From: Knoxdaviesia capensis
Taxonomy: Eukaryota; Ascomycota; Sordariomycetes; Microascales; Gondwanamycetaceae
Direction of reading: 5' to 3'
DNA length: 64,000 nucleotides
Assembly: GCA_001510575.1 (NCBI GenBank)
Contig: LNGK01000007.1
Span: 1,668,151-1,732,150 of the forward strand
The notes under the pieces were generated by a model. The model was not told the origin of the DNA. It searched no databases and saw only the letters and a program-made list of their open reading frames with translations. The position numbers and the translations under genes are program-made. Position 1 is the first letter of the stretch. Every line of letters starts with the position of its first letter. Positions 21,930 to 32,997 of the stretch are shown here, piece by piece.

Positions 21930-24900
21930 ATGAAACTCGGAAACCCGTTTGCCTTCCGCCCGCCTCAGGTGGTAATCTGGGCGCTCGTGGTGTACATCTC
22001 GCTCTTCACGGCGCTGGTGTATGTCGACGAGGTTGTGCCGTCACCGCCCGCCGATGCCGACTCGGCGTACGAGGGCACCAATGTCACCGAGGCCTGGCGC
22101 GACCTGCAGGTGATCACCGAGAAGTTCCACCCGTACAACAGCGCAGCCAATGAGGAGGTGCGCAACTATCTTATGCAGCGCATCGAGGCCATTCTCAACG
22201 CCAATGAAATTCCGTGGACCTCCGAGACGGTCGGCAACCCTCTGTCGTCGCTGTACCGCTCCGCCACTGCCCGTGCTGTCTACCGCGCTCCGGGCAGCGG
22301 CTTCAACGTCACGGTGTTCAGTGATCTGTTGTCCAATGTCACCACCGGTACTACCCAGAAGGGCATGGGGTCGGGCATTGACTCGTCTACCTGCTCCCTG
22401 GGGCATTACTTCGAAGGTACCAATATCTACGTCTATATTCGTGGTTCGGAGGACGAACCTGGTGCTTGGTGGGAGGACCCCGAAGCCCTGAAACGTGCCT
22501 ATGCCAAGGGAGGAGTTCTGGTAAATGCCCACTATGATTCGTATGTGTTCCCTCTTCTTCGTCCATGAATTACCGCCAGGCTGAGAGATAGCCCGTCCCG
22601 GTTGCCAATTGCTAACCTTTGCCTCCCACTGTAGCGTGTCGACTGGATACGGAGCCACCGATGATGGCGTTGGTGTTGTGACAATTCTGCAGCTTATCAA
22701 CTACTTCACCACGGTTGGGAAGCAGCCCAAGTATGGAATTCTGGCCATGTTCAACGATGGCGAGGAAGACTTCCTGTGGGGAGCCCGCGCCTTTGGCCAG
22801 AGCCCTCTCATGCCGTTCTGCCACACCTTCTTGAACCTTGAGGGTGCCGGTGCCGGTGGCCGAGCCGTGCTGTTCCGCAGCTCCGATCTCGAAGTCACCA
22901 AGCAATACGAGCGCGTGCGGCACCCGCTCGGCACTGTGATTGCCGCCGAGGGCTTTGAGCACAACGTCATCCGTAGCCAAACCGACTACGTTGTGCTAAA
23001 CGGCGTGTACGGCCAGCGTGGCCTCGACGTGGCGTTCTACCGCCCCCGTGCCCGCTACCACACCAACCACGATGACGCGCGGCACACATCCCCCGCAAGC
23101 GTGTGGCACATGCTGTCCGCATCTGTCGCAACCATGGAGGGCCTCAGCTCCACGCTGTTCGCCGGAAAACGCAAGGACGGTCGCGCCGACCTCATCCAGA
23201 ATGGAGCCGGCACCCCAGCCGTGTGGTTCGACATGCTCGGCGACTCGTTCGCCGTGTTTGAAAAGCGCGGCCTCTTTGGCTGGACGGTCACCCTGCTGGT
23301 TGCCGGCCCGATCTTCCTGATGGGGTTGAGCAAGGTCGTGGCAAGCCACGACAAGTACTACTTCTTCTCGAGCCGCGTGCGTGTGTCTGAGGACCGCGCC
23401 ATTGCCCCGATCCGCGTCAACGGTCTTCGTGGATTTTTCCGGTTCCCCATCGCGCTGGTATTTTCCAGCTCGCTTGTCATTGCTGTGGCGTTTCTGGTGG
23501 CCAAGGTCAACCCGTTCATTATCTACAGCAGCACCTATGCCGTGTAAGTTCTACTACCGCCTCTCCTCATGAAAAAACGGTCTCTAACGTTGCTTTTTCT
23601 GTTCTAGGTGGGCGATGATGCTCTCCCTCTTCTTTGTCTCATTCTGGGCCATTATGCGCAGTGCTAGCATTCTCCGCCCCACAGCCCTTCACCGTGGCTA
23701 TTCCATCATCTGGATCTACTCTCTGGGCTGGATCCTCATGATTCCCCTTGCTGTCCTCGAAAACCAGTATGGCGTCGCGTCCGGTTTCTCGCTGGTCATG
23801 TTCCACACTACTGTCTGGTTCGCCGTGTTCATCACTTTGCTTGAGATGTTCTGGCTCCCCGAGAAGGAGATTTACGCGCTGAAGATCCACGAGGAGCGGC
23901 TTATTAGTGGCCATCTCCAGGCCACGGCCCCGCCTGACAGCATGCCGCGCACTACTGCCGGCGGCAACGGTGCCGGCCGTGTCAGCCTCGAGGACGATGA
24001 CTCTACCGCCCACCCCACTGAACAGTCGCCCCTGCTTGGCGGCAGTGGCGAGAGCTCCCAGGGTGCCCGCGATGGCATGCGGACAACGTTCGCCACCACT
24101 TACCGCCAGTCTATCAACAAGCTCATCGAAAGCCGCAAGCTCCGCACCACTGGGGCCTATGCCAAGGAGCAGGAGTGGTCGTCCAAGCTGCCCCAGTGGA
24201 CCTGGCTGCTTCAGTTCCTGATTGTGGCGCCGATCAATATCATTATGATTGGCCAGATCGGTCTCTTGATGGTTGCCTCGGTCAATCAGACAGGCCCCGA
24301 CGGTTCCAGCTTGCTTCTCCCGTATCTGGTTGTCGGAGTTGTGTCGATCATCCTCTTGGTTCCTCTGACGCCATTCATCCACCGCATCACGTCGGCACTC
24401 CCGCTGATGCTGGTTCTCGTGTTCGCCGGAACCCTGGTCTACAATCTCGTTGCCTTCCCGTTCTCGGTCAACAACCGCTACAAGGCGTACTACCAGCACC
24501 AAATCGATCTTGACACGGGCGCATCGGTGGTCAGCATCGACGGCATTGAGGAGTACGCCCACCGCATTGTGTCCAGCCTCCCGTCTTCAGCCGGCAAGTT
24601 CATCGACTGCAGCAAGAAGAACTCGCGCGGACTTGCCAGCTGCACATTTGAGGCTTCGGCCGCGCTGGACCCCAACCTGGACACCACGGTCCCGTTCGGG
24701 CCCGGCCTGATTTCGGTCAACGTGACGCGGCCGTCCCCGGGCGAGCGCAAGGCGTCCATCACGGTCGACGCGGTGAACACCAAGGGGTGCTTCCTGTTCT
24801 TCGACCGCTCGGTGTCGACATTCTCAGTGGCCGGCGCCGGCCCGTGGGACGACCGGTTCTCGCCGGTGCCGCCCGACGGCGTGTGCCAGCTCAAGCTGTG

Positions 24901-25258
24901 GCGGCGTGACCGCGCCAAGCCGTGGACAGTCAACATTGAGTGGGAGGCCGATGCCAAGGCGGCCGACATCGGCGCGGCGCACCACCACCCGCACGGCGAC
25001 CAGGCTATGGAGATCCCGGGCGCGTCTGCCGCGGGTGGGGAGGCGGCGGCCGTCGACGAGCTGCGGGTGCGGGCCGACGCGGATGCCACAGCGCTGCCGG
25101 AGACCCTGACGGCACATGCGGTGTGCATCTGGAGCGACGCCAATGTGCCGGGCACTATCCCGTCGCTGGACGAGCTGACCAAGTATTCTCCGCTGTGGGC
25201 CTCGGTGTCCAAGAAAGCGGAGGGACTTGTGGAGTTGAAGAAGAAGTTTACTGTGTAA
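21930..25258 (+). CDS. PFF1: Vacuolar membrane protease, M28 peptidase family
   Basis: Three exons (21930-22540, 22635-23543, 23608-25258) give 1056 residues. An N-terminal membrane anchor (VVIWALVVYISLFTALVYV) precedes a lumenal M28 zinc-peptidase domain. Metal ligands and catalytic residues are visible: His201 in NAHYDS, Asp213 in ATDDG, the Glu247-Glu248 pair in NDGEED, and the late His in RYHTNHDD. Several N-linked glycosylation sequons lie in this part. The rest is a series of membrane helices with a long acidic/Ser-rich cytosolic loop, then a lumenal C-terminal domain. Architecture and length fit the Pff1/YBR074W family, which sits in the vacuole membrane; its substrates are poorly known. 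Introns are 94 and 64 nt with proper GT-AG ends. Confidence 0.93.
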
Positions 25259-25811
25259 ACCCGCAGATGGGCTCCTGGTTGGAATGTATCTGGGTGTGGG
25301 GGTAGATACTTGCGGGTGGGTATCTTGCTGATACAGGAGAGGAGTTTTAGGGGCCAAGTGAAGTGTATATGATTATTATCTCTATGAGAACGACTCTCGA
25401 TCTCCTATTATGCTATTTCTTATCTGTGTCCTTGAATCTTTTTGGGGATGTCTGGCATTAACGAGCAGGTCAAAATCGAGTTGTGTGTTGATTTAAGTTT
25501 GGATTGCTATTCTCTTGATATCGTATTCCTCTATGTGAGTGACCTTCAGGATGTATGAGGCTAGTGGACGACAAACATCATGCAGAAAATAGAGTTTTTG
25601 TTCCACTCACGGCATGCGTATGATGCTATGCGCGGCGAAATAGAACTGGGAGGAAGGCTTCCCGAATCGGAAATGGTGTTCCGGCTGGTTCGCGACGGGA
25701 GATGAGCGCCCATCAGTTCATTCATTCATAGAACCGAGGCGCGTACCGAGCCACATCAGGACCGAATATCAGGGAGCACAGGGAAATGTGACAACGTCCA
25801 GTTGTCGCCCT
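25259..25811. other. Convergent 3' intergenic region
   Basis: Short AT-rich spacer between the ends of the protease gene and MED11. No gene was seen. Confidence 0.6.
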
Positions 25812-26320
25812 TCATGCTCCGGAGTTCGCAGCGCGTGAAGCGACCTCCTTCTCCAAGAACGCCGCAGCCCGGCCCCACAGCTCCGCCTCCATCTCGCGCT
25901 CAACCTTCGCCGACCGACTATTCAACCAGCCGACATCCAGGTTGCCCACACTGCCGACGCCAGTCGGGTCCAGCGACGCCTTCTTGCCGCCGACCTCGGC
26001 ACCGCCCAGCCCGCCGCCACCACCACCGGCTGCGCCCGGCTGCGTCTGCGTCTGCGGCTGCGGCTGCGGCTGCGACGACACAGCCTGCGGGGCCGGGGCG
26101 GTGGCGTCGTTGCCCAGCATGACGATGCCGGCCTCCTCCAGCCCCATGATCTGGCGGCGCATGTGCACGTCGACGGTGTGCAGCGTGCGCAGCATGTCCG
26201 TCATGGCCGACTGGAAGCGCGCCAGCTGTGCGGCGGGCGCCGGCGAGTCGGGCGCCGGGTACGAGAGCGCGGCGAGCGCGCGCGTCGTATGGCGCATGAT
26301 CTGGACGATGTTCTACACAG

Positions 26321-26351
<31 letters not shown>

Positions 26352-26524
26352 GAATGTCAGTTCTGGGCCTGGATGCTGGTTGGTGGGTTCAACGACACCA
26401 CATAGCCGATCGGCGCTGCCGTGCGTACCTTGTCGATGTCGCCTAGCTGGTGTATGCGCTCGGAGAGCGTGAACGGGGTCTCAGCCGATGCATCGCCGTC
26501 GACGTCCATGGCGGACGAAGCCAT
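25812..26524 (-). CDS. MED11: Mediator complex subunit 11
   Basis: Two exons on the minus strand (26524-26429 and 26312-25812) join in phase to give 198 residues. The core LSERIHQLGDIDK plus the following helix NIVQIMRHTTRALAAL, then a second helix around AMTDMLRTLHTVDVHMRRQI and GLEEAGI, matches the four-helix Med11 fold of the Mediator head module, where it pairs with Med22 and touches TFIIH and Pol II. A low-complexity Gln/Ala/Gly insert separates these helices from the C-terminal helix (SRSAKVEREMEAELWGRAAAFL). The start ATG (26524) follows from the exon model. The 116-nt intron contains a (GA)n tract. The assignment rests on the short conserved core, so it is good but not certain. Confidence 0.82.
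26324..26351 (+). repeat. (GA)n microsatellite inside the MED11 intron
   Basis: An uninterrupted GA tract (CT on the coding strand) lies a few bases upstream of the MED11 intron acceptor. There it effectively acts as the polypyrimidine tract. Confidence 0.9.
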
Positions 26525-27153
26525 TCGGTGCTTGGGTGGGTGGTGTCGGGTTGGTTGCACTTTGCGCGGGGTGCAGGACGGGAGTGAGGAGCGGGAATCA
26601 ATAAGCGAACGTGTCGAGACCTGGGGAAGCGGGGCCGGGGAGGAAGGGATGCGCGGTTATAGACGGCGGCGGGTTATTGGTTGGAAGTCGGATCGAGTTC
26701 GGGTGCGGGGGTGATTTGTCGATGCGGGCGAAGGGGTTGTTGGAGCTCGTTGGAGGAAGTTGGGGGAAGCGGGCGTGTTTGTATCAGCGAAAAATACAGA
26801 TTCAATGAATCGCCACGATCAGAGCTGGTAACCCTAGACTGGTGACCTTAGGGTATAACCCGAAGGCTGCAGGAACTAGTTACAAGATATGCAGATTGAT
26901 AAAAGATCCAAGCGAATGTCACCATCCCCAGACGGTAGCCCACCACACCTTTTTTACGATCGAAGATATGCACCCAACCCCAAGAAGCACAAGTCCCATG
27001 ATGGCGAAGATCTAAGACTCCAAAATGTGATGAGAGGAGGATCCTCACGACGGGATTTAAGCGGCGCGGATGAGCAAAGCCGAGGCATAACACGGCACAT
27101 GAAATGAATGGTACGCAACAAGCGGGAGCAGAGGAGGAGAAGCCCACACAAAG

Positions 27154-27184
<31 letters not shown>
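27154..27184 (+). repeat. Poly(A) homopolymer
   Basis: Thirty-one consecutive A residues in non-coding DNA. The exact length may be affected by sequencing error. Confidence 0.9.
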
Positions 27185-27186
<2 letters not shown>

Positions 27187-28017
27187 GCCGTGAGGCCAAG
27201 CCGCAGCCGCGCATCCCCGGGGGCACAAGATCTTCAAAGCAGTCTGGTTTTTTCTTCTTTTTAGCAGAGCCAATCTGCGCGACGCTCGGCACAGGGTCCG
27301 AGACAGACAGCGAAAGTTGACAACATGTCGGGAAGCCAGGCCGGATGACGTGGATTCTGCGACGGATTCCCTGTGCTTCTTCGTTTAGCCTTTGACAAGC
27401 GCAAAAAAGGGGAAGACGGGAGCGATCACGGCTTAAGCCAGAACGGGCCAAGAGCCACAGTCAAAATCTGTCCCCCGGATATCCCCGGAAAATCGTCGAA
27501 TGGAGAATTTAAAATGGGGTGCGGGGAAGCAAAAGCCGGGGGGAAGGAGCAATTGGTCGTGTGGATGACTGACTATACATGCAAATATGGAGATCCGAGC
27601 GACGCAGGCTTTTGTTTTTTCTTTGTGTTCTTCTGTTCCTTTCCCCGCCTCTTTCTTAACCGCCACCATCGTGGCCTGTCACTCCGGCCAGTCTTTTTCA
27701 TCGTTGTTGTTCTGTTTTCTTCATGAGGGGCGTGAGTTGGGAAACAATGGCAACTCCATCGCACCATCACCGAACCCGGTGGGAACTCGTCGGTTGTTCC
27801 GCTTTATCCCACCTAATCACCGAAAAGCAGGTCACATCACGAGCAGAACACGTGCTTCGATGCGAATACAGGTTAACTCCAGAGCACGAGCCGACGACAC
27901 GCCCATAGTGCCAGTGTTATGTGTGCTGTGGTTATATCATATCACACACCCTCCGTCTCTATGCGACAATCTCCCACATCATGGCCCACGCCGAAAGCCA
28001 GAAAGGCAACAAAAGAC

Positions 28018-28049
28018 ACCCCCCACCCCACCCCACCCCCCAACACCCC
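28018..28049 (+). promoter_or_regulatory. Cluster of possible CreA carbon-repression sites
   Basis: CCCCAC is repeated several times about 500 bp upstream of the GH43 start. On the other strand these read GTGGGG, which fits the CreA/Mig1 consensus SYGGRG. Clusters of such sites are common at genes for plant-polysaccharide enzymes; function here is inferred. Confidence 0.4.
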
Positions 28050-28305
28050 TGAATATATATCTCCATCTCCCATCTCTAGTGCAATACGACTCTGCGCCGG
28101 CCAGGGCATGATGCTGCCTATAAGCGCACCTCAGAAAGATGCTAAGGTTGCATTCGGGGAAGTAACCACAAGATGAAGAGAGGCTTGTGGACGGGGGCCA
28201 AAACCACAATAACACCAGAAGAAGCGCCGAGACGTGGAGAAAAAAGCGGATGACGACGATGCTTGTGGTGATGGTGAAGAATGGGGAAGCTTGTCAGTTC
28301 ACGGC

Positions 28306-28360
28306 AGAGAGAGAGAGAGAGACGGAGAGAGACAGAGAGAGAGATAGGGAGAGAGACATG
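28306..28360 (+). repeat. Imperfect GA-rich microsatellite
   Basis: GAGAGA units with interruptions, about 200-250 bp upstream of the GH43 start. Confidence 0.8.
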
Positions 28361-28446
28361 GACACATGGGCTTGAACACATGGGAATTGAGGATTTTGTG
28401 GAGAAGCAGACCCGCGTCTCCAGTGTCTGCCACTCGCTCATTAATA

Positions 28447-28455
28447 TGTATATAA
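28447..28455 (+). promoter_or_regulatory. TATA box of the GH43 gene
   Basis: GTATATAAG lies about 100 bases upstream of the ATG, a normal distance for a highly regulated fungal gene. Confidence 0.6.
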
Positions 28456-28551
28456 GCCGGCGGCCGGAACCACCAGTCGGTTGATTGAGATGTAGCCTGT
28501 TCCCTCCCCATCTGGTTCATCCAGTAGCCACATCTTGCAGTCTTCGGCAAT

Positions 28552-31500
28552 ATGGCTTCCCTTGGTGCTCTGTTTTCCCTGTTTTCGCTGGGCCTGGCCC
28601 TCTCGGCCGATGTTCTGGCGCCGCTGACCATCACCAACCTCGATGCGGTGCGCGGCAATCTGTTTCTCCCTGCCTCTGTCTCCAACTACAACGTGGTGTG
28701 GTCCAGCTCCGACCCGAGTGTGATCACCACGTCCGGAGTGGTCACTCGCCCGTCGGATTCCGGCGTCAACGTCACTCTGACTGCCACTGTGTCCGACGGC
28801 CAGGATGTGGTGTCCAAGGCCTTCAACGCCGTCGTGCTACAGGCCCATGCCATGGCTGCCCTCGAGGGCTACGTCTTTGCCTATTTCACCGGCAACTCGC
28901 TGGCGGGTGAAAACATCTATCTTGCCGCCTCTGTCGGCAACAACGCCCTAAAGTGGCGCGAGTTGAACGGCCAGAAGCCGATCCTGACCTCCCAGTACGG
29001 TACAAAGGGTCTCCGTGATCCATTCCTGATCCGCTCCCCCGAAGGTGACACCTTCTATCTGATCGCCACCGACCTGTCGATTGGCTCCGGCACCTCGTGG
29101 GGCGACTCGGTGCGCATCGGCAGTCTCTACCTCGAGGTGTGGGAGTCGCACGACCTGAAGAACTGGGGCAACCAGCGCCACATCAAAGTGTCGCCGCCCA
29201 CCGCCGGCAACACCTGGGCCCCCGAAGCCTACTACGACGATGACCTCGGCGCCTACATCGTCTTCTGGGCCTCGTCGCTGTACGCCGAGTCCGACCCCAA
29301 CCACACCGGCAGCACCTACCACCGCATGCTGTACGTCACCACCCGCGACTTCGTCACCTTCTCCGAGCCGCAGATCTGGCAGGACGCCGGCATGTCGCGC
29401 ATCGACACCACCGTCATCCGCAACGGCAACAACTTCCACCGCTTCACCAAGGACGAGGGCGCCAGCGGCACCGGCTGCAGCGACATCATCCAGGAGGTGT
29501 CGACCGATCTGCTCGGCCAGCTCGACAAGTGGACCATCCTGGCCAGCTGCATCGGCCGCGGCGCCGGCACGTCGGCCGTCGAGGGCCCCACCGTGTTCAA
29601 GTCTAACCCCGGCGACATCAACGGCGACAAGTTCTACATGTTCGTCGACGAGTACGGCGGCCGCGGCTACATCCCGCTGGAGACCGCCGACATCGAGAAG
29701 CCCAGCTGGAAGGTGTCCAGCACCTACCGTCTGCCTGCCTCGCCGCGCCACGGCACTGTCCTCCCCGTGACCGCCGCCGAGCTTGCCACCTTCGCCGAGG
29801 ACCTCCCCACGCCGTTCCCCGCCAACGCCAACGGCGAGATTGTTCGCTATGACTTCACCTCGGTCTCCGCCGGCAAGGTCAAGGATGTGTCTGGAAACAC
29901 CGCCGACGGCACCGTCTTCGGCGACGCTGTCGTGTCGGGCGGCGTGATGACCTTTGACGGATCCAACGACTACGTCAAGCTGCCCGACAATATCCTGGCG
30001 GGTGTGGAGGATGTGACCGTGGAAATCGAGGTGTACATCTCCAGCAGCCAGGCCACGCCGTTCTTCATCTACGGCCTCGGCAACACCGTCAGCGGCGTCG
30101 GCTCCGGCTACATGTTCAGCACCGGAAACCCCTACCGCGCCGCCGTAGCCACTGGAAACTGGGCCACCGAGGAGAGCCTCAGCATGGGCTCCAACCTTGC
30201 CCGTGGCCAGTGGTTGCATCTCGCCTACACCATCTCCAACCAGACTTCGATCATCTACCTGGACGGCGCCGAAGTGGCCCGCCGCAGCTCCAGCTTCCTG
30301 ACCCCCGGCGATATCGGCGCCGGCCTGACCACCGCCAACTATATCGGAAAGTCCAACTACGGCAGCGATGCGCTGCTTTCCGGACGCGTGCGGTCGTTCG
30401 CCATCTACAACCGTGCTCTGTCCGCTGCCGAAGTCCTCAAGCGCTCGGGTAACACTTCCTCGCTTTCCGGCGCCTCGTTGGCCGATGCCAGCGTCCTCAA
30501 GGTTCCCGCTATTGTCACAGCCTCCGAACGTAAGGTTGTCTTTGGTGTTGTCCCCGGCACCGACCTGACCAAGCTGGCCCCCACTTTCAGCGTGTCCGAC
30601 GCCGTCCTTGTGTCGCCCGCCCCCGGCGCGACGGTTGATCTGAGCACGCCCAAGACCTACACCTTCACCGACCGCACCACCGGCGCCGTCACCGCCACGT
30701 GGGAGTTCCAGGCCTACGCCATGCAGAGCCCCGTGCTGCCGGGCTACTGGGCCGACCCCAACGTGGCCGTGTTCAACTGCACGTACTACATCTACGCCAC
30801 CAACGACGGCTTCCCCGGCTGGGGCGGCAAGGACTTCTACGTGTGGAAGTCGGCCGACCTGGTCCACTGGACCAAGCCCGACACGCCGTTCCTGACCCTC
30901 GACGGCGCCAACGGCAACGTGCCGTGGGCCAGCGGCAACGCGTGGGCCCCGACCATCATCGACCGCAACGGCCGCTACTACTTCTACTTCTCCGGCCACA
31001 ACCCGACGTACGACCGCAAGACCATCGGCGTGGCGGTGGCCGACGACCCGGAGGGCCCGTTCACGGCGCAGCCGACCGCGATGATCCTCAACAACGAGGC
31101 GGTGACCAGCGGCCAGGCCATCGACCCGGGCGCGTTCCGCGACCCGCTGACGGGCACCTACTACCTCTTCTGGGGCAACGGCGGCAGCGGCCCGCTGTAC
31201 GCGGAGCTGGCGGACGACATGGTGTCGCTCAAGGCGGGCACGATCAAGGCGATCGCCGGCATCTCGGACTTCCGCGAGGGCGTGTTCGTCAACGAGCGCA
31301 ACGGCCGCTACCACATGACGTACTCGATCGACGACACGGGCTCGGTCGACTACCGCGTGGGCTACGCGACGGCGGCCAGCGTGCACGGCCCGTGGACCTC
31401 CCGCAGCCCCATCCTGGCCAAGGACCCCGCCAAGGGCATCCTCGGCCCGGGCCACAACTCGGTGCTCAACATCCCCAACACCGACGACTGGTACATCGTC

Positions 31501-31698
31501 TACCACCGCTTCGGCATCCCCGGCGGCGGCGGCAACATGCGCGAGACCACCATCGACAGGCTGTACATCGACGCCGACGGCTTCTTCGCGCCCGTGGTGC
31601 CCACGCTCGAGAGCGTCAAGAAGCAGCTGGTGCCTGGCTGCTCGTGCGTGTCCCGGCGCAGTGTGGGACGGCGCGGGATGGCGCGCCGCGGTCTGTAG
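28552..31698 (+). CDS. Secreted double GH43 glycosidase with Ig-like and LamG domains
   Basis: An intronless protein of 1048 residues. It opens with a signal peptide (LGALFSLFSLGLALSADVLA). An Ig-like domain of bacterial type follows (about 22-96, containing VVWSSSDPSVITTSGVVTRP). A first GH43 five-bladed propeller runs from about 103 to 420, with the catalytic-base Asp in GLRDPFLI (Asp156). A LamG/concanavalin-like domain (about 428-640) follows, containing FDGSNDYVKLPD and IIYLDGAEVARR. A second GH43 propeller spans about 724-1030, with Asp735 in YWADPNV, a likely acid Glu in DFREGVFV, and GPGHNSV. GH43 enzymes release arabinose, xylose or galactose from plant cell-wall polymers; which bond is cut cannot be told. 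The protein ends in a basic tail. No introns, very high GC at third positions and the Ig type hint at bacterial ancestry. Confidence 0.88.
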   Translation: MASLGALFSLFSLGLALSADVLAPLTITNLDAVRGNLFLPASVSNYNVVWSSSDPSVITTSGVVTRPSDSGVNVTLTATVSDGQDVVSKAFNAVVLQAHAMAALEGYVFAYFTGNSLAGENIYLAASVGNNALKWRELNGQKPILTSQYGTKGLRDPFLIRSPEGDTFYLIATDLSIGSGTSWGDSVRIGSLYLEVWESHDLKNWGNQRHIKVSPPTAGNTWAPEAYYDDDLGAYIVFWASSLYAESDPNHTGSTYHRMLYVTTRDFVTFSEPQIWQDAGMSRIDTTVIRNGNNFHRFTKDEGASGTGCSDIIQEVSTDLLGQLDKWTILASCIGRGAGTSAVEGPTVFKSNPGDINGDKFYMFVDEYGGRGYIPLETADIEKPSWKVSSTYRLPASPRHGTVLPVTAAELATFAEDLPTPFPANANGEIVRYDFTSVSAGKVKDVSGNTADGTVFGDAVVSGGVMTFDGSNDYVKLPDNILAGVEDVTVEIEVYISSSQATPFFIYGLGNTVSGVGSGYMFSTGNPYRAAVATGNWATEESLSMGSNLARGQWLHLAYTISNQTSIIYLDGAEVARRSSSFLTPGDIGAGLTTANYIGKSNYGSDALLSGRVRSFAIYNRALSAAEVLKRSGNTSSLSGASLADASVLKVPAIVTASERKVVFGVVPGTDLTKLAPTFSVSDAVLVSPAPGATVDLSTPKTYTFTDRTTGAVTATWEFQAYAMQSPVLPGYWADPNVAVFNCTYYIYATNDGFPGWGGKDFYVWKSADLVHWTKPDTPFLTLDGANGNVPWASGNAWAPTIIDRNGRYYFYFSGHNPTYDRKTIGVAVADDPEGPFTAQPTAMILNNEAVTSGQAIDPGAFRDPLTGTYYLFWGNGGSGPLYAELADDMVSLKAGTIKAIAGISDFREGVFVNERNGRYHMTYSIDDTGSVDYRVGYATAASVHGPWTSRSPILAKDPAKGILGPGHNSVLNIPNTDDWYIVYHRFGIPGGGGNMRETTIDRLYIDADGFFAPVVPTLESVKKQLVPGCSCVSRRSVGRRGMARRGL

Positions 31699-32067
31699 AA
31701 CCTACAACTTTGTACGTGTCGTGCTAACGATGCAAGACAGGGGTCGGGATGCGTTCTGTTTGTATGGGTATATCCGCTCAGTGGGGAGGTTTTCGGTGCG
31801 GCGGTCTGTATATACTTGCGGAGTGTGATGACCTCAAAAAAATGAGATTGGATATGATTCAATGTTTCAGGTGGTCGTGTATCGTGAATATTTGTACGAG
31901 TAAGAACTTTGAGCTGGTGGCTGTTGCTGTAGAATCGCACCCCTACATGGAATTCTGATTCTGAATGCCTGTCCGTGGCGATCCCCAGGAACAAACGCGA
32001 AAGAGACACACAAGAGGTGGGAATAGCCAACTCTGCTTAGGGCCTAACCCTACGCCTTTCGTAGTAG
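31699..32067. other. GH43 3' flank up to the retroelement
   Basis: Contains the 3' UTR and no gene. A short inverted repeat (ACCCTAC ... GTAGGGT) lies at about 32047-32071, just before the repeat that borders the retroelement. Confidence 0.6.
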
Positions 32068-32094
32068 GGTCTATCCCAGGCGTCACCTGTCAGC
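32068..32094 (+). repeat. 27-bp direct repeat bordering the retroelement, left copy
   Basis: Starts GGTCTATCCCAGG and is identical over 27 bases to 37685-37711 on the other side of the element. It directly abuts the TG end of the left LTR. Confidence 0.95.
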
Positions 32095-32296
32095 TGTAAA
32101 TGGGAAGGACGGAAATGCGTGGATCACGTGACCGGTAGGCTGAAGCCTGGTTCTGGCTAGCCTATAAATGCTGGACTTCTATCCATTTCTAGTCTAGCCT
32201 ATTTTCTTCCTAAAACATCTAACTTTTTATATATATACTTAATTATTAAGTTTATTTCTATTAACTTATCTATTTTTCCTTAGCAAACTAGTAACA
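32095..32296 (+). repeat. Left LTR, 202 bp
   Basis: Aligns to the right LTR without gaps. It contains a CACGTG E-box and a CTATAAATG TATA-like element. Its 3' part carries most of the RIP-type changes. Confidence 0.95.
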
Positions 32297-32997
32297 GATT
32301 ATAAGACTAAACTCAATTTGAACCAGACAGCCTATTTGTCTTTTATTTCTTTTATTCTAATCAATTTTTTTTTTTCTTCTTCTTCCTCTTCTATTTCTTC
32401 TATAAGCTAACAGTCGGCCTATAAAGCTATTAGTATTATAATAATTGTAAATTAATAATGAATTGTAGTGGCCGTCGCCGTCTAACCGCCCCTAATACTA
32501 TCACGGACTTAGTCCCTTAACATTCCTAAGTTTTAACTCCGTTAACGCTAACGGAATTCTCGCGTTCCCCTTCTCCCGTTTCTAACTCTAATTCTAATCA
32601 GAGATTGATTGCTAATACTAAATATTAATAATCCTAACTAGTTCCTAATAAAAAATCCACGATTCCGAGTTTTCCCGGTCTTTTTCGCGCGCCTACTATA
32701 ACCGCGAACGTACCTCCTATAATATAACGACCTCCTTCCGCTTATATAGTGTTATCCCCGTCTTTACATTTAGTTATTATAGAGGATTTTATTCCGTCAC
32801 CTATAATAACTAGTACTAATTAAGTGATCGATCTTTCTAAATAGAAGTAGATACTTAACTAATAATACTAGCTAACTAATAGCCGTACTTAGCGCGCGTG
32901 GGCCTTATCTTTCTATACCGTAATTATCCGTACTAGCTTAAAGCCTGACGATTTCGGTTATCTTAATAAGTAAAATAATCTACTCGTAAGAGGTAAA

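Larger units (their letters stand above)
26525..28551. other. 2-kb divergent promoter region (MED11 / GH43)
   Basis: No supported gene. The region holds a TTAGGGTATAACCC motif at 26848-26861, a 31-A homopolymer at 27154-27184, a C-rich cluster at 28018-28049, a GA-rich tract from 28306, and a TATA element before the GH43 gene. Confidence 0.6.

Noticed and set aside
27108..28111. Several frames upstream of the GH43 gene
   Set aside because: They cross a poly(A) run and C-rich repeats and lack any family resemblance.
28948..31506. An 852-codon minus-strand frame opposite the GH43 gene
   Set aside because: It is a shadow of GC-rich codon bias on the other strand: composition is dominated by Val, Ala, Gly and His, with no domain resemblance, while the plus strand has clear GH43 and LamG domains.
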